Shown here: one piece after another, positions 52,533 through 61,025 of the stretch | How the letters are laid out: each line of letters opens with the position of its first letter | Numbering within the stretch: the first letter of the stretch is position 1 | NCBI GenBank assembly: GCA_002440665.1 | Contig: DJUX01000041.1 | Span: 25,249-89,248 of the forward strand | DNA: 64,000 nt | Reading direction: 5' to 3' | Source of the DNA: Dechloromonas sp. UBA6271 | Lineage (GTDB): Bacteria > Pseudomonadota > Gammaproteobacteria > Burkholderiales > Rhodocyclaceae | Program-made: the position numbers and the translations under genes | The notes under the pieces: model-generated | The model's database searches: none | Seen by the model: the letters and a program-made list of their open reading frames with translations, nothing else | What the model was told of the DNA's origin: nothing

Positions 52533-53204
52533 ATGAACAAGGTGAGTATCAATGCGGCACAGGAGCGCTACGTGATCGATTGCGGAGAGGGCTATACCTG
52601 CCTCGGTTTCGCAAATGCCCGGGATCACGCCAACCAGATCGCCTGCAGGCTGGGCCGTGCCGATTTGGCGTTCACGGACGAAGACTACGCGACCCTCGCC
52701 GGCTACGAAAAGTACGGCCGAGCCGTCCAGGCCTGGGGCCAGTCCTTGCTGACACGCACGACCTACTTCGATCCCGGCACCGATGCCAACGCCGGCAAGG
52801 TCCTGGAATCCTGCCGCACTCGCGAACGGAAGGTTCGCCTGATCCTGGGCGACACGAGCACCGGCGAACCCTGGCTGGAGGAACACGATGTCGTCGGCCG
52901 GATCGGCCGCTCGACAGGGAGTTTGAAGGTCCCCTTGCTGATCGAGCCCGGCGAGCATGGCGGCTGCGCCATCCTGTGCGCCTGCCTCCTTGCCATCGTG
53001 GACTGGGAATCGGGCGATTTCCTGTATCGCCATGCCGCCTACCGCGAGCCCGACTTGAGCATCAAGCGTTTGGGCGACCCCGACCGGTCCTGGAACGTTC
53101 TGCGGCGCGAAGAAGTCATCGCCAGTTTCCGAGACATCGGCAAGGCCGGTGCCTACCTCGCCTTCATGCGCGGCGCGACGATCGAGCCGCGTGTCTTCCA
53201 GTGA
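52533..53204 (+). CDS. Element protein of unknown function, 223 residues
   Basis: A soluble protein starting MNKVSINAAQERYVIDCGEG, with SFRDIGKAGAYLAFMRGA near the end. It has five cysteines (DCGEG, FANARDHANQIAC, GGCAILCACLL) but no obvious metal motif. The start has a ribosome site overlapped by a hairpin. I do not recognise the family; similar lengths occur in the DUF-rich cargo of integrative elements near radC. Confidence 0.7.
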   Translation: MNKVSINAAQERYVIDCGEGYTCLGFANARDHANQIACRLGRADLAFTDEDYATLAGYEKYGRAVQAWGQSLLTRTTYFDPGTDANAGKVLESCRTRERKVRLILGDTSTGEPWLEEHDVVGRIGRSTGSLKVPLLIEPGEHGGCAILCACLLAIVDWESGDFLYRHAAYREPDLSIKRLGDPDRSWNVLRREEVIASFRDIGKAGAYLAFMRGATIEPRVFQ

Positions 53205-53285
53205 CTTCGAGGGCAGTACCCGATGGAGCGACGTCTCCCCGGCAGCAACGCTGGGGAGGCGGTCGCCCGCCGAAAACCAAGCGTG

Positions 53286-53501
53286 CTACGCCGCCAGGCG
53301 GCACTGGGCGTATTCGCGGTCGATGAGCCAATGGAGGAACTGGGTGTCCCTGGAGACGCCCCAGTAGTGCGCCTTGCATCGGGCGATGTAGGCGTCCAGG
53401 TCGTCGAGCGTGCGGATGTCCACCGGCTCGATGTCGGTGATCTTCCGGAAGCGCTCGACCTCCCGGCGAGTGAGTCGAATTTGCGAGCCGAGGCGGATCA
53501 T
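53286..53501 (-). CDS. Small element protein (paralogue of 51019)
   Basis: A 71-residue protein, MIRLGSQIRLTRREVERFRK and on. It shares the E(I/V)E-x-FRK helix and T-x-DD(I/L)D segment with the gene at 51019, though overall identity is low. Antisense to the surrounding genes. The C-terminus (HWLIDREYAQCRLAA) is different. Confidence 0.6.
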   Translation of the reverse strand: MIRLGSQIRLTRREVERFRKITDIEPVDIRTLDDLDAYIARCKAHYWGVSRDTQFLHWLIDREYAQCRLAA

Positions 53502-53838
53502 CGTCGTTCTACGTGAAGGGTTGAGCCTTCATCTTGATCAAATTTTTCAGGCTTGTCGCGGGTTTTACGGCGGTCAAGCAAAAACTTTATGCAGTGCCAA
53601 TAGGCTGACATCCCGGTCACACTGGAGTGCAAGTAGGCCCTTTTGTCCAAGCCGGCGGCACCGTTCCGCAGCACGAAGCGACCGCCACGCCGTCATCACC
53701 AACGCCATTCGCAAGCCCGTCGAATTCCGGCCGCTTGAACCTTGCGTCCTCTGCATCCCCTTGAATCCACCCTACTGATGCCGGAAACTGACTGGGCTTA
53801 CATGCATTCCATCGTGGGATGTAGTCCGGCCCCGAGCC

Positions 53839-53860
53839 GGCGTCGCAGTCGATACCTGCC
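53839..53860 (+). repeat. Dispersed repeat motif, copy upstream of radC-like gene
   Basis: GGCGTCGCAGTCGATACC then TGCC; one mismatch to the 50352 copy. The similarity extends upstream and into the following CTCA. Confidence 0.75.
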
Positions 53861-53902
53861 TCATTCATCGTGCCGACCCAGGTCCGCACATTCATCCCAA
53901 GC

Positions 53903-53964
53903 GGGGACCTCGTCCCCTTTGGGATCGGCGTTCCCGCTTTTCTTGTTTCATAGAGGAGAACGCC
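53903..53964 (+). promoter_or_regulatory. Two-hairpin 5' leader of the radC-like gene
   Basis: Hairpin 1: GGGGAC-CTC-GTCCCC (53903-53917), extended by ATCCCAA and TTGGGAT outside it. Hairpin 2: GGCGTTC (53927-53933) pairs with GAACGCC (53958-53964), which abuts the ATG and overlaps GAGGAG. Compared with the 50648 copy, the third base pair is C-G instead of T-A. Confidence 0.72.
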
Positions 53965-54546
53965 ATGAATTTATCTCTCTTGTCCCGCGCCGATCTGGTC
54001 CGCGAATTACTCTCGCCCCTGGTTTGCGCGTCGGGTGCCAACCCTTTGCACGTCAGCGATGCCGTCGCGCAAATGGGCATGCTCGGCACCACCGATACCG
54101 TTCTCGCCCATCGCTTGGGCATTGCCCGCGAACTGCTGCTACGCGACCTGCGTGAGCAGATGCGCAGCGGCCCGTTGATGACTTCGCCGCAAGTCCTGCG
54201 CGATTGGCTGCGGCTGTATTGCGCTGGCCTGGAGCATGAGGTGTTCCTGGCGCTCTACCTGGATGCCCAGCATCGCCTGATCGAAGTCGAGGAGTTGTTC
54301 CGGGGGACATTGACCCAGACCTCCGTCTATCCTCGGGAACTGGTCAAGGGGGCGCTCGCCCGTAACGCCGCCGCGCTGGCCGTTGCGCACAACCATCCCT
54401 CGGGGGAAGCCGAGCCCTCGCGGGCCGATGAGCTGCTGACACAGAACCTGAAGCACGCGCTGAGCCTGGTGGATGTGCGGGTGATCGACCATTTCGTCGT
54501 CGCCGGCGACACGGTGGTGTCGTTTGCCGAACGCGGGCTGGTGTAA
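53965..54546 (+). CDS. radC: RadC-like JAB-domain protein
   Basis: A 193-residue protein with a RadC/JAMM domain: YLDAQHRLIEVEELFRGTL, then AVAHNHPSGEAEPSRADELL (H-x-H-P-S-G...S-x2-D) and VRVIDHFVVAGDTVVSFAERG. The N-terminal helix-hairpin-helix part of chromosomal RadC is reduced. Such copies are typical cargo of integrative elements and plasmids; the molecular role is unsettled. It leads a small operon with a zinc-ribbon protein, a DUF5983-like protein and an unknown protein, closed by a terminator. Confidence 0.88.
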   Translation: MNLSLLSRADLVRELLSPLVCASGANPLHVSDAVAQMGMLGTTDTVLAHRLGIARELLLRDLREQMRSGPLMTSPQVLRDWLRLYCAGLEHEVFLALYLDAQHRLIEVEELFRGTLTQTSVYPRELVKGALARNAAALAVAHNHPSGEAEPSRADELLTQNLKHALSLVDVRVIDHFVVAGDTVVSFAERGLV

Positions 54547-54644
54547 CGCCATGCGCCGCTGGCCAACCGCGTCGCGTCCGATGCTCAAAGGCATGCCCGC
54601 CTCATCGGGTCGGGCTGCCTTTTCTGTCGCATGAGGAGATCATC

Positions 54645-54860
54645 ATGTCGACGAGAATCCCGCCTCATTGTCCTGTTTGCGCGGGCGACGGCGTGCCGTT
54701 GGGTACGCTGGGCAGCCTGCGCTGGTTCCGGTGTCGCGACTGCGGCATGAACTTCAGTCGTCAGACTGGCACGCGCCCCAAGACCAAGTCGACGTCTCAT
54801 CAAGAGGAAGGAGAACCGCATGGAAATTCCCGCTGTGGCAAGCTTGCAAGCGCAGGCTGA
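54645..54860 (+). CDS. Zinc-ribbon small protein
   Basis: A 71-residue protein with two Cys pairs, CPVCAGDG and CRDCGMNF, typical of a zinc ribbon, then a basic Ser/Thr-rich tail. GAGGAG lies eight bases before the ATG, with CCTCAT/ATGAGG able to pair around it. It overlaps the next gene by 41 bases in another frame. Function unknown; possibly DNA or RNA binding. Confidence 0.65.
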   Translation: MSTRIPPHCPVCAGDGVPLGTLGSLRWFRCRDCGMNFSRQTGTRPKTKSTSHQEEGEPHGNSRCGKLASAG

Positions 54861-55128
54861 ACCTCTGGCCTCGTTATCGATCTCGCATCTGAGTTCAAGC
54901 ACCCGCCTGAAACTGGCCGATGACGAGTTGTCGGTCAATGCCTACCCGACCGACTGCGGCGGCATCATCTATGTCGGCGCACCCCGTTACCGGATGCCGA
55001 CGGAAGCCGATCTGGCCACGATCTTCGAAGTCGCGGAGCAAGCCGGCATCGTCTGGCTGAAGTTCGATAGCGAGGCGGCCGTGATCGACGGGCTTCCAGT
55101 CTTCGACATGTCGGGGCCCGAAGCATGA
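54820..55128 (+). CDS. DUF5983-like protein
   Basis: A 102-residue protein (SISHLSSSTRLKLADDELSV, IIYVGAPRY, LATIFEVAEQAGIVWLKFDS). This resembles the DUF5983 family, which is recurrently found next to radC-like genes on mobile elements. The start has AAGGAG upstream, inside the previous gene. Its stop overlaps the next start by four bases. Confidence 0.7.
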   Translation: MEIPAVASLQAQAEPLASLSISHLSSSTRLKLADDELSVNAYPTDCGGIIYVGAPRYRMPTEADLATIFEVAEQAGIVWLKFDSEAAVIDGLPVFDMSGPEA

Positions 55129-55457
55129 GTCGGCATCACATCCGGCTCTCACATTGCGGCGGCTCAATCGTGGTCGTGGCCGGATACGACCGGCCGTTGC
55201 GCCACCTGTTCCTGCAGGTGCTACGCGACGAGGACGGCAGGCCCACGTGCGAGGACAACATTCTTTACGACAGCCTGCATGAGCCGGCCCTCGACTGGGC
55301 CGTTATCGGCACGCTGAGCGACAAACTCGTCACGCTCGGCATTGCGGTGCCGGAAAGCCTGATTGAAGCGGTGTACCTGGATCAGTGCTTCAACGCCGGC
55401 AACCGCGTGGTTCGACACCATGTCGACCGGCCGCCAGAAGTGCTGATGGCCGGCTGA
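55125..55457 (+). CDS. Unknown protein closing the radC operon
   Basis: A 110-residue protein (HHIRLSHCGGSIVVVAGYDR, then EDNILYDSLHEPALDWAVIG). Overlaps the DUF5983-like gene by four bases and is followed by a strong terminator, so it is the last gene of the operon. No domain recognised, though the recurring gene order suggests a conserved radC-linked family. Confidence 0.68.
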   Translation: MSRHHIRLSHCGGSIVVVAGYDRPLRHLFLQVLRDEDGRPTCEDNILYDSLHEPALDWAVIGTLSDKLVTLGIAVPESLIEAVYLDQCFNAGNRVVRHHVDRPPEVLMAG

Positions 55458-55491
55458 GTGTTTCCGCCACAAGGCGATCCCCATCTCCCCG

Positions 55492-55529
55492 CAGGGCGTC
55501 GTGCCAACAGGCCGACGCCCTGTTTTCTT
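55492..55529 (+). terminator. Rho-independent terminator of the radC operon
   Basis: CAGGGCGTCG and CGACGCCCTG (10 bp) around an 11-base loop, then TTTTCTT. Confidence 0.9.
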
Positions 55530-55771
55530 GGGCATTCGCACCTCACAGCCCGATTCGTACCAGGTCCCCGGCTATGAATTAGGCCTTCGGCAGTTCACTC
55601 GAAACGCTGTGTGAAAACGAACAACCGGTTTTGCTATTCCCGAATCGATGCTATCGGTAGAGTAGAGATGTGGCGCGGTAGCAGTAGGTTCGGTTTGTCT
55701 GTTGGCCGCCCCTTTCGTCTGGCGGTGCCCAAGTAACCTGGCCGTAACCCCGTTTCCACATCCCCCTCATC

Positions 55772-55804
55772 GAACCGGACGTGCAGATTTCCCGCATCCG
55801 GCTC
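55772..55804 (-). ncRNA. Group II intron domain V
   Basis: A 33-base hairpin opening GAGCCGGATGC and closing GCACGTCCGGTTC with a GAAA-type terminal loop region. It holds the catalytic AGC triad and is the most conserved part of group II introns. Confidence 0.88.
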
Positions 55805-55816
55805 TCGGACAAGACA

Positions 55817-57163
55817 TCACGCCTTCGCCCACGCCACGCTGCGCCCGCGTGCTTCCAAACGTACGAGACCAAAATACCCGTAAAGATGCGAGAGTGGATA
55901 CGTCCCGCCCTTGCTTCGCCTGAGTTTGTACTTGTTGCGCAACCACCGGCGCAACCGCGGAGCCGTGTAACTGTCGAGCGCACGATACGCACGACTGACG
56001 TTCCCTACACTGAAGTAGTTCGCCCAGCCGCGCAACGTGCGGTTCAATTTGCCCACCAGCTCCGTGGTCTCTTGCCATCCCGTCTTCAGGTCGGTCAGCG
56101 CATGAATCTTTTCGACCATGCGCCGGATACTTTTCTTCGACGGCCACAAGGCGATTTGAGCCTTCCCTGTGCGCGGCGAATATCGCCTTCCAAACGAGTA
56201 ACCCAGAAAGTCGAACGTGCCTTCCGGAACCTTGCAGATTCGTGTCTTCTCCTCATTCACCGTCAGCTTCAGCTTGCCCATGATCTCGCGCATTCGCTGC
56301 AAGGCTTCTTCCGCCTTGCCACGTTTGCAGAGAATCACGAGGTCGTCGGCATAGGTGACGATTCGACTGCCTAGACTTCGTTCCAGCCCCAGCCTCTTCC
56401 ATCCCAGCACAAACCGCCGCATATACAAATTCGACAGTAGTGGCGAAATGGGTGAGCCTTGCGGGATACCGCGCCCGCTATCCTTGGCTTCCGTTGTTCG
56501 TTTCTTCCGTCCTCGCTGATCGATTTCTTCGACTGCGCATTCCAGCCACATCTTGATCAGATGCAACACACGCCGATCCACGATGCGTCGCGCCAGCGAC
56601 AACATCAGTTCGGTGTGCGGAATGCTGCCGAAGTAATCAGCGAGGTCGGCATCCACGACGTCCGTGTGCCCGAGATACAGCCGATTCTTCACTTCCTCCG
56701 CCGCCTGCTGGGCATTTCGGCCCGGCCGGTAGGCGTACTGCTCGGAGGGAAGGTCGGCTTCGAAGATCGGTTCGAGCACCAGCATCGCTGCTGTCATGCA
56801 CACCCGATCCCGCAGGGTCGAGATACCCAAGGGCCGAAGCTTGCCATTGGCTTTCGGGATGAACACTCTCCGGATTGGGTCCGGTCGGTAGTTCTCTTCT
56901 CTGAGCGCAAGCGCCAGTTCACCCAACCACCGCTGCACCCCATACGCTTCGATGTCGGCAAAGTCCTGACGATCTACGCCCGGCGCACCCTTGTTGGAGC
57001 GGCACTGAGCATAGGCATGAGCCAGAATGTCTTCCCGGTGAATCTTGTCGTACAGGGCGTAGAAGCGGTAGTCAGATTCTGACTTCGCTTTTGCGTGTAA
57101 CGCCATTTGCAGCTTCTGAACATTGATCGGAGTTGATAGGTTGCCCAATCTCCACGCCCTCAC
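55817..57163 (-). CDS. ltrA: Group II intron reverse transcriptase/maturase
   Basis: A 448-residue LtrA-type protein. The reverse transcriptase palm shows RRVFIPKANGKLRPLGISTL, SEQYAYRPGRNAQQA, VVDADLADYFGSIPH, RGIPQGSPISPLLSNLYM and the active-site YADDLVILCKRG. The maturase X domain follows (LNRTLRGWANYF). There is no H-N-H endonuclease domain, so mobility would use nascent strands rather than second-strand cleavage. ATG at 57106 (MALHAKAKS) is an alternative start. It splices and mobilises the intron it lies in. Confidence 0.93.
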   Translation of the reverse strand: MRAWRLGNLSTPINVQKLQMALHAKAKSESDYRFYALYDKIHREDILAHAYAQCRSNKGAPGVDRQDFADIEAYGVQRWLGELALALREENYRPDPIRRVFIPKANGKLRPLGISTLRDRVCMTAAMLVLEPIFEADLPSEQYAYRPGRNAQQAAEEVKNRLYLGHTDVVDADLADYFGSIPHTELMLSLARRIVDRRVLHLIKMWLECAVEEIDQRGRKKRTTEAKDSGRGIPQGSPISPLLSNLYMRRFVLGWKRLGLERSLGSRIVTYADDLVILCKRGKAEEALQRMREIMGKLKLTVNEEKTRICKVPEGTFDFLGYSFGRRYSPRTGKAQIALWPSKKSIRRMVEKIHALTDLKTGWQETTELVGKLNRTLRGWANYFSVGNVSRAYRALDSYTAPRLRRWLRNKYKLRRSKGGTYPLSHLYGYFGLVRLEARGRSVAWAKA

Positions 57164-57771
57164 TACGTCTTGCGTCTATCTTGAACTGAGGCCCCTTCCC
57201 TCCACCGGCATTACCCGGCTTCCCCGGTACTACGGACCTCTCCGCCACCCCAAGGCGCCCGGAACATCTCTCACGAGTTTCCGGTTGGTCATCCCTGACC
57301 ACGCCATGGGGCTTCCCGTGTTGCGTGCGCTTTCCTTGTGTGCATGCTGTCGCCACTACCCCGGCACAGCGACTGGCGGTCTTGCCTTGCTCATCCGTTC
57401 AGTCGTATCAACCTTCCCCGAAAGGGTCGTCGGGTCGGCCTGTGCATCGACCTTTTCGAGGCTTACTCAGCGTTCATTCGCATTACGGCCTGCACACTCG
57501 TGCTGCCACCAGAATTTTGTGGCCCGCTATATCGAAGGCTTCAGCCACTTCGTTACCTCCATGACTGCTCCGATTACTTTCCGGCTGGAGCATTTCGCCG
57601 GGTGGGGCTTGCACCCACTGGAAAGCGCCGCCTTTGCACGGCGCACACCCGATACGGTCGTCCAGCTCGCCGGACGCATATGTCTGGTATCTGGGGTGCT
57701 GCAGACGCTAAAGAAGACGCTCCATCGTGTCTATGGAAACATGGGTTATCCAGTGCCCATGGTCAACGATC

Positions 57772-60700
57772 TCATTCCCCGTAGTTGCGCTTTCGCAACT
57801 CAAGCCCTTGCTCAGCGCGGCGCTGCTCATCTGCGATCTGCCGCTCAAGACCCAAGGTTTGATTGTGTGCGAAGGCCCTGACCTTTTCGCGGGGGTCGTC
57901 GAGCCACGGCTTGATTTCGTCTTTCTTGCGCAAGTAGGTCGCCACATGGCCAAACTCACCAGCCACCACGCCGGCCGAATCCAGTGCCACCGAGATTTCG
58001 CACAACAAAGGGGAGCCTTCCGGGAGAGCCTCGATTAGGTCCTTGAAGAGATCATGCAGGACAACTTGGCCATGGTAGTTCTTCAGGACCTCGATCACGA
58101 ACTCTACATCGTCCAGCTTCCCGGTCCCCGCAAGCTCGTGCAGCGGTTTCAGAAGCTGATCTTCAGGCTCGGGAAACACGGCTGCAATCATCCGCCCCCC
58201 GCGATAAGCAAATAGCTCGTTATCGCTGGCGAACCATTCTCTAACTTTTGCTACCAGTTGCTCTGGAATTTTCTGAAGCGTCTCCCTGAGATCGTGAAAC
58301 TCATAAGGGACCTCATCGTAGCCGCGACTGGATTGCAATCCTTTTTCGTGGGCGAGTCGCTTTCCAAAGAAGTCGATCACCTTCTCTGGGGACTTTGCAG
58401 CAATAGCTTTGAGAATTTGCTCAGCGTTGTGATCGATATTTGGGCAGATGACCATGCTGGCCAGCACCTCGTCCTCCTGTTCGGGAGCCAGTGACCTGAA
58501 CAGCCCTTCATTCTCGGATCGAGGCCAGACGGCGTTGATCCATCCATGCCTGCCTCGGTCGGTGAGATAACGAAGTGCGGGAAGAAAGACTCGCCCGGTC
58601 ATGTTGTCGGGTGAATCCTTGTACCTGGCGACACTGGCCCGGATAGCATGGAAAACGCCAGAGTCATCGTCCGCTTTGATGGCCACTTGAAGTGCTTCTT
58701 CCAGCAGCCTAAGGTCGAGTGTCGAGGCGAGCTCGCAGTAACGGATCACCTGGCGCACATACTTGCCTTCGCCAATCCACGTCCAAACTTGCTTGATAGC
58801 GGCTTCCTTCAACCTGCTCTGCTCCAGACCACACAGCATTGAAGGCAGGAAGTTGGCCAGTTCGTTATCCAAGCGATCCAAGTAGCTCAGGACGATCTCG
58901 GGTTTAGCTTTCCCAAGTTGTTCGAGGAACAGGCAAAAGCTTGGGAAAGTCGCTAGATCATCAGACGGAGTATTGGCGCAGGCCGAAATTATCTGAAACC
59001 ACTCTTCGGCCGCTTTTTCAGTGACCTGATCGACTAGTTTGGCAATTTCCACTTTCCGGAACTTGTCGATTCCATGGATATCGAAATCGCCGTCCTCCCA
59101 TGCCGGAGGGAAGACTGCTTGGTACCCGACCAGGGTTTTGAAAATTGCGAAGCGCTGGTCCGTATTTACCCGATCTCGAAACGCCAGGATGGCTTCATTG
59201 AGCCCATCTCTGGCAGCGGCCACCTCTTTGTCGTTTGCCATTGATGGGGCAACTGGGTTGCTTCTCCTGTAGTGCCAAAGGCACTCATGCTCGAATCCTT
59301 CGAGAAGGATGTAGCTCTGCTCTGCGGAGACATCGGTCAGAAACCGCACAATCCTGGCTGTATCGTTCAGGGCGATGGCAAACAAGGCGTTGGAATAATT
59401 ACCCATAGTAGGGGTCCGACTCGCCTCAGAGAGCTTCTGGAGCACCACCTTCTTTTCCTTGTCCGATGTGGCCGCGCGGAAGATGCTCAGAAAAATATCG
59501 ATAGCGGTTGAGCGGACCTTGACCAGAAAGTCGCTTGGGGCGACAGCACCTGTTTTTATGGTGAAGGTGTTGTAGGTACTCGACGTTCCCCTCATCTCGG
59601 GGCGGAGCACCTGACCAAGCACCTCCAGAACAATCGCCTTTGAGGCCCCAACCCTGTTGAGATCGAGCGCCTGAATTCTATCGACCAGGATGTCCTGGAC
59701 GACAGGTCCTCCAGCCTGTTGCCAAACAGCCAAAGAATGTTCAGAAAGATTCTTCGCCGAAGAAATGAGCCGCTCTCTCTGGTTGTCGCTGGTAGCGCCG
59801 TCGTAGAGGACGCAAATCGCATCGAAGGTGTTTATGACCCCTTCTTCCCCAAGGTACCGGAGACGATCCAGGATATCGGCTACCAAACTCATCAGTTGAT
59901 CGGGGGTATGCCCTTCCAACTGGCCATAGGGAGTATCAATGGGCCTGATCTTCCTTGCCTGGGCTGTCATCATCGCCGCCAAAACGGTATTCCTGACATT
60001 GTTATGGATTGCCTCCAGATCATCAAAATGGGGCAGCACATGCTCGTTGAAGCTGGTCAACCGCTCGTGAAGTTCGTTGTTGTCCTGGCAGTTTTGGATG
60101 GCCAGCAGGGGGCCTTCATCGAATAATTCCTTCCCACTTGAGAGGCGCTCGAAGTCATTTACGACCTTCTGAAACTCGTACCCAGCTGGGATCAGGTAGT
60201 CGCGCATGATTTTCTGCATGCGTTCATCAATGTCCGACATAAGCCGACCGCCAAATCCTTCGAGGCGTGGCCTCTTGTAGAGGATGTCGTGCTCCATCTC
60301 CGACCAAGCGTGATTCAGGATGGTCTGCACCTGGACCTCGCACCGAATACCCCGAAACCTCTCGAATTCCGGACGTTGGGCCAATTCCTCCTTCAGCTTA
60401 ACGACAAAATTGTTGGAGATGAAAAGCCGGGGCTTCTTTGAAGCCATGGGCACCGGGTGGTGAAATTTGGTCAGTTCCCAATCGACCTTGAAGTGTTCTT
60501 GCAGGATTCCTGAGGACAGAAAAGCTGCAACATCGGAGTTGGTGTAGAAGATCAGGCGGCAACCTGCCAAGTCCTTGATCTCGTCCTCGATGGCATTGCT
60601 TTCCAGCAATCCAACCTTTTCGAGTTTACCCTTGAGCGATGCTGGGTTCTTGGCCCGACTTTGCACCTGCTGTAAGCGAAGCTGTCGGTTCCCTCGAATC

Positions 60701-60783
60701 GACACCTCAAGCATTCCCTCTACCAGCTCAGCAAAATCCTTGTATTGACCTTGTTGTCCCGCTACGTATTGAGCCAAATTCAT
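57772..60783 (-). CDS. RelA/SpoT-domain protein with a giant helical C-terminus
   Basis: A 1003-residue protein. The N-terminal ~220 residues form a RelA/SpoT-type (p)ppGpp synthetase domain: RAKNPASLKGKLEKVG, IEDEIKDLAGCRLIFYTNSD and CEVQVQTILNHAWSEMEHDI. No HD hydrolase, TGS or ACT domain is present. The remaining ~780 residues are helical and repeat-like (for example VLDRLRYLGEEGVI- and DLRLLEEALQVAIK-type helices), suggesting an alpha-solenoid sensor. No partner gene is adjacent. The layout suggests a ToxSAS/CapRel-like toxin with a fused sensor. That is inference; a housekeeping alarmone role is unlikely on a mobile element. Confidence 0.75.
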   Translation of the reverse strand: MNLAQYVAGQQGQYKDFAELVEGMLEVSIRGNRQLRLQQVQSRAKNPASLKGKLEKVGLLESNAIEDEIKDLAGCRLIFYTNSDVAAFLSSGILQEHFKVDWELTKFHHPVPMASKKPRLFISNNFVVKLKEELAQRPEFERFRGIRCEVQVQTILNHAWSEMEHDILYKRPRLEGFGGRLMSDIDERMQKIMRDYLIPAGYEFQKVVNDFERLSSGKELFDEGPLLAIQNCQDNNELHERLTSFNEHVLPHFDDLEAIHNNVRNTVLAAMMTAQARKIRPIDTPYGQLEGHTPDQLMSLVADILDRLRYLGEEGVINTFDAICVLYDGATSDNQRERLISSAKNLSEHSLAVWQQAGGPVVQDILVDRIQALDLNRVGASKAIVLEVLGQVLRPEMRGTSSTYNTFTIKTGAVAPSDFLVKVRSTAIDIFLSIFRAATSDKEKKVVLQKLSEASRTPTMGNYSNALFAIALNDTARIVRFLTDVSAEQSYILLEGFEHECLWHYRRSNPVAPSMANDKEVAAARDGLNEAILAFRDRVNTDQRFAIFKTLVGYQAVFPPAWEDGDFDIHGIDKFRKVEIAKLVDQVTEKAAEEWFQIISACANTPSDDLATFPSFCLFLEQLGKAKPEIVLSYLDRLDNELANFLPSMLCGLEQSRLKEAAIKQVWTWIGEGKYVRQVIRYCELASTLDLRLLEEALQVAIKADDDSGVFHAIRASVARYKDSPDNMTGRVFLPALRYLTDRGRHGWINAVWPRSENEGLFRSLAPEQEDEVLASMVICPNIDHNAEQILKAIAAKSPEKVIDFFGKRLAHEKGLQSSRGYDEVPYEFHDLRETLQKIPEQLVAKVREWFASDNELFAYRGGRMIAAVFPEPEDQLLKPLHELAGTGKLDDVEFVIEVLKNYHGQVVLHDLFKDLIEALPEGSPLLCEISVALDSAGVVAGEFGHVATYLRKKDEIKPWLDDPREKVRAFAHNQTLGLERQIADEQRRAEQGLELRKRNYGE

Positions 60784-61025
60784 CCGCTACTCCGCATTGT
60801 CAGATGCTTAGTCATCACACCAAGTGTACAAGATGGACGTCAAGAAATATTGTCGTGTCATCTTGCGTTGGAAGGGAAGTCTGTTGCCTATCCGGCAGAT
60901 TTCAGAGCAGAGCGGCCGCATGAATGTCTGCCCAGCAGAGCAGGCGAACGGCCGTTAGCCGAATCCGGAAGCTCAATCTGACAATATCGACCAATCAACT
61001 CCAAGCCACTACGGTCTAGACAGCA
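60784..61025. other. Intergenic region before the RelA/SpoT-domain gene
   Basis: About 240 bases between the RelA/SpoT-domain gene's start and the end of the YedK gene. I see no gene or clear promoter in it. Confidence 0.4.

Larger units (their letters stand above)
53502..53964. other. Gene-free leader region of the radC-like operon
   Basis: About 460 bases with no supported gene. Holds the dispersed repeat (53839) and the two-hairpin leader directly before the ATG at 53965. Confidence 0.5.
55657..57648 (-). mobile_element. Group II intron, complete
   Basis: About 1,992 bases on the minus strand. The 5' end reads GTGTGCGCC at 57648, matching the group II GUGYG consensus. Domains I-III fill 57648-57164, the maturase ORF lies in domain IV, domain V is at 55804-55772 (GAGCCGGATGCGGGAAATCT and on, ending GTCCGGTTC), and domain VI ends CTACTCTAC at 55657 with a candidate branch A seven bases from the end. 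Inserted about 124 bases downstream of the RelA/SpoT-domain gene, in a non-coding exon context, with the ORF in the same direction as that gene. Confidence 0.85.

Noticed and set aside
53416..53520. Possible plus-strand frame overlapping the small minus gene at 53286
   Set aside because: The plus frames have no ribosome site, and the minus frame has a paralogue at 51019.
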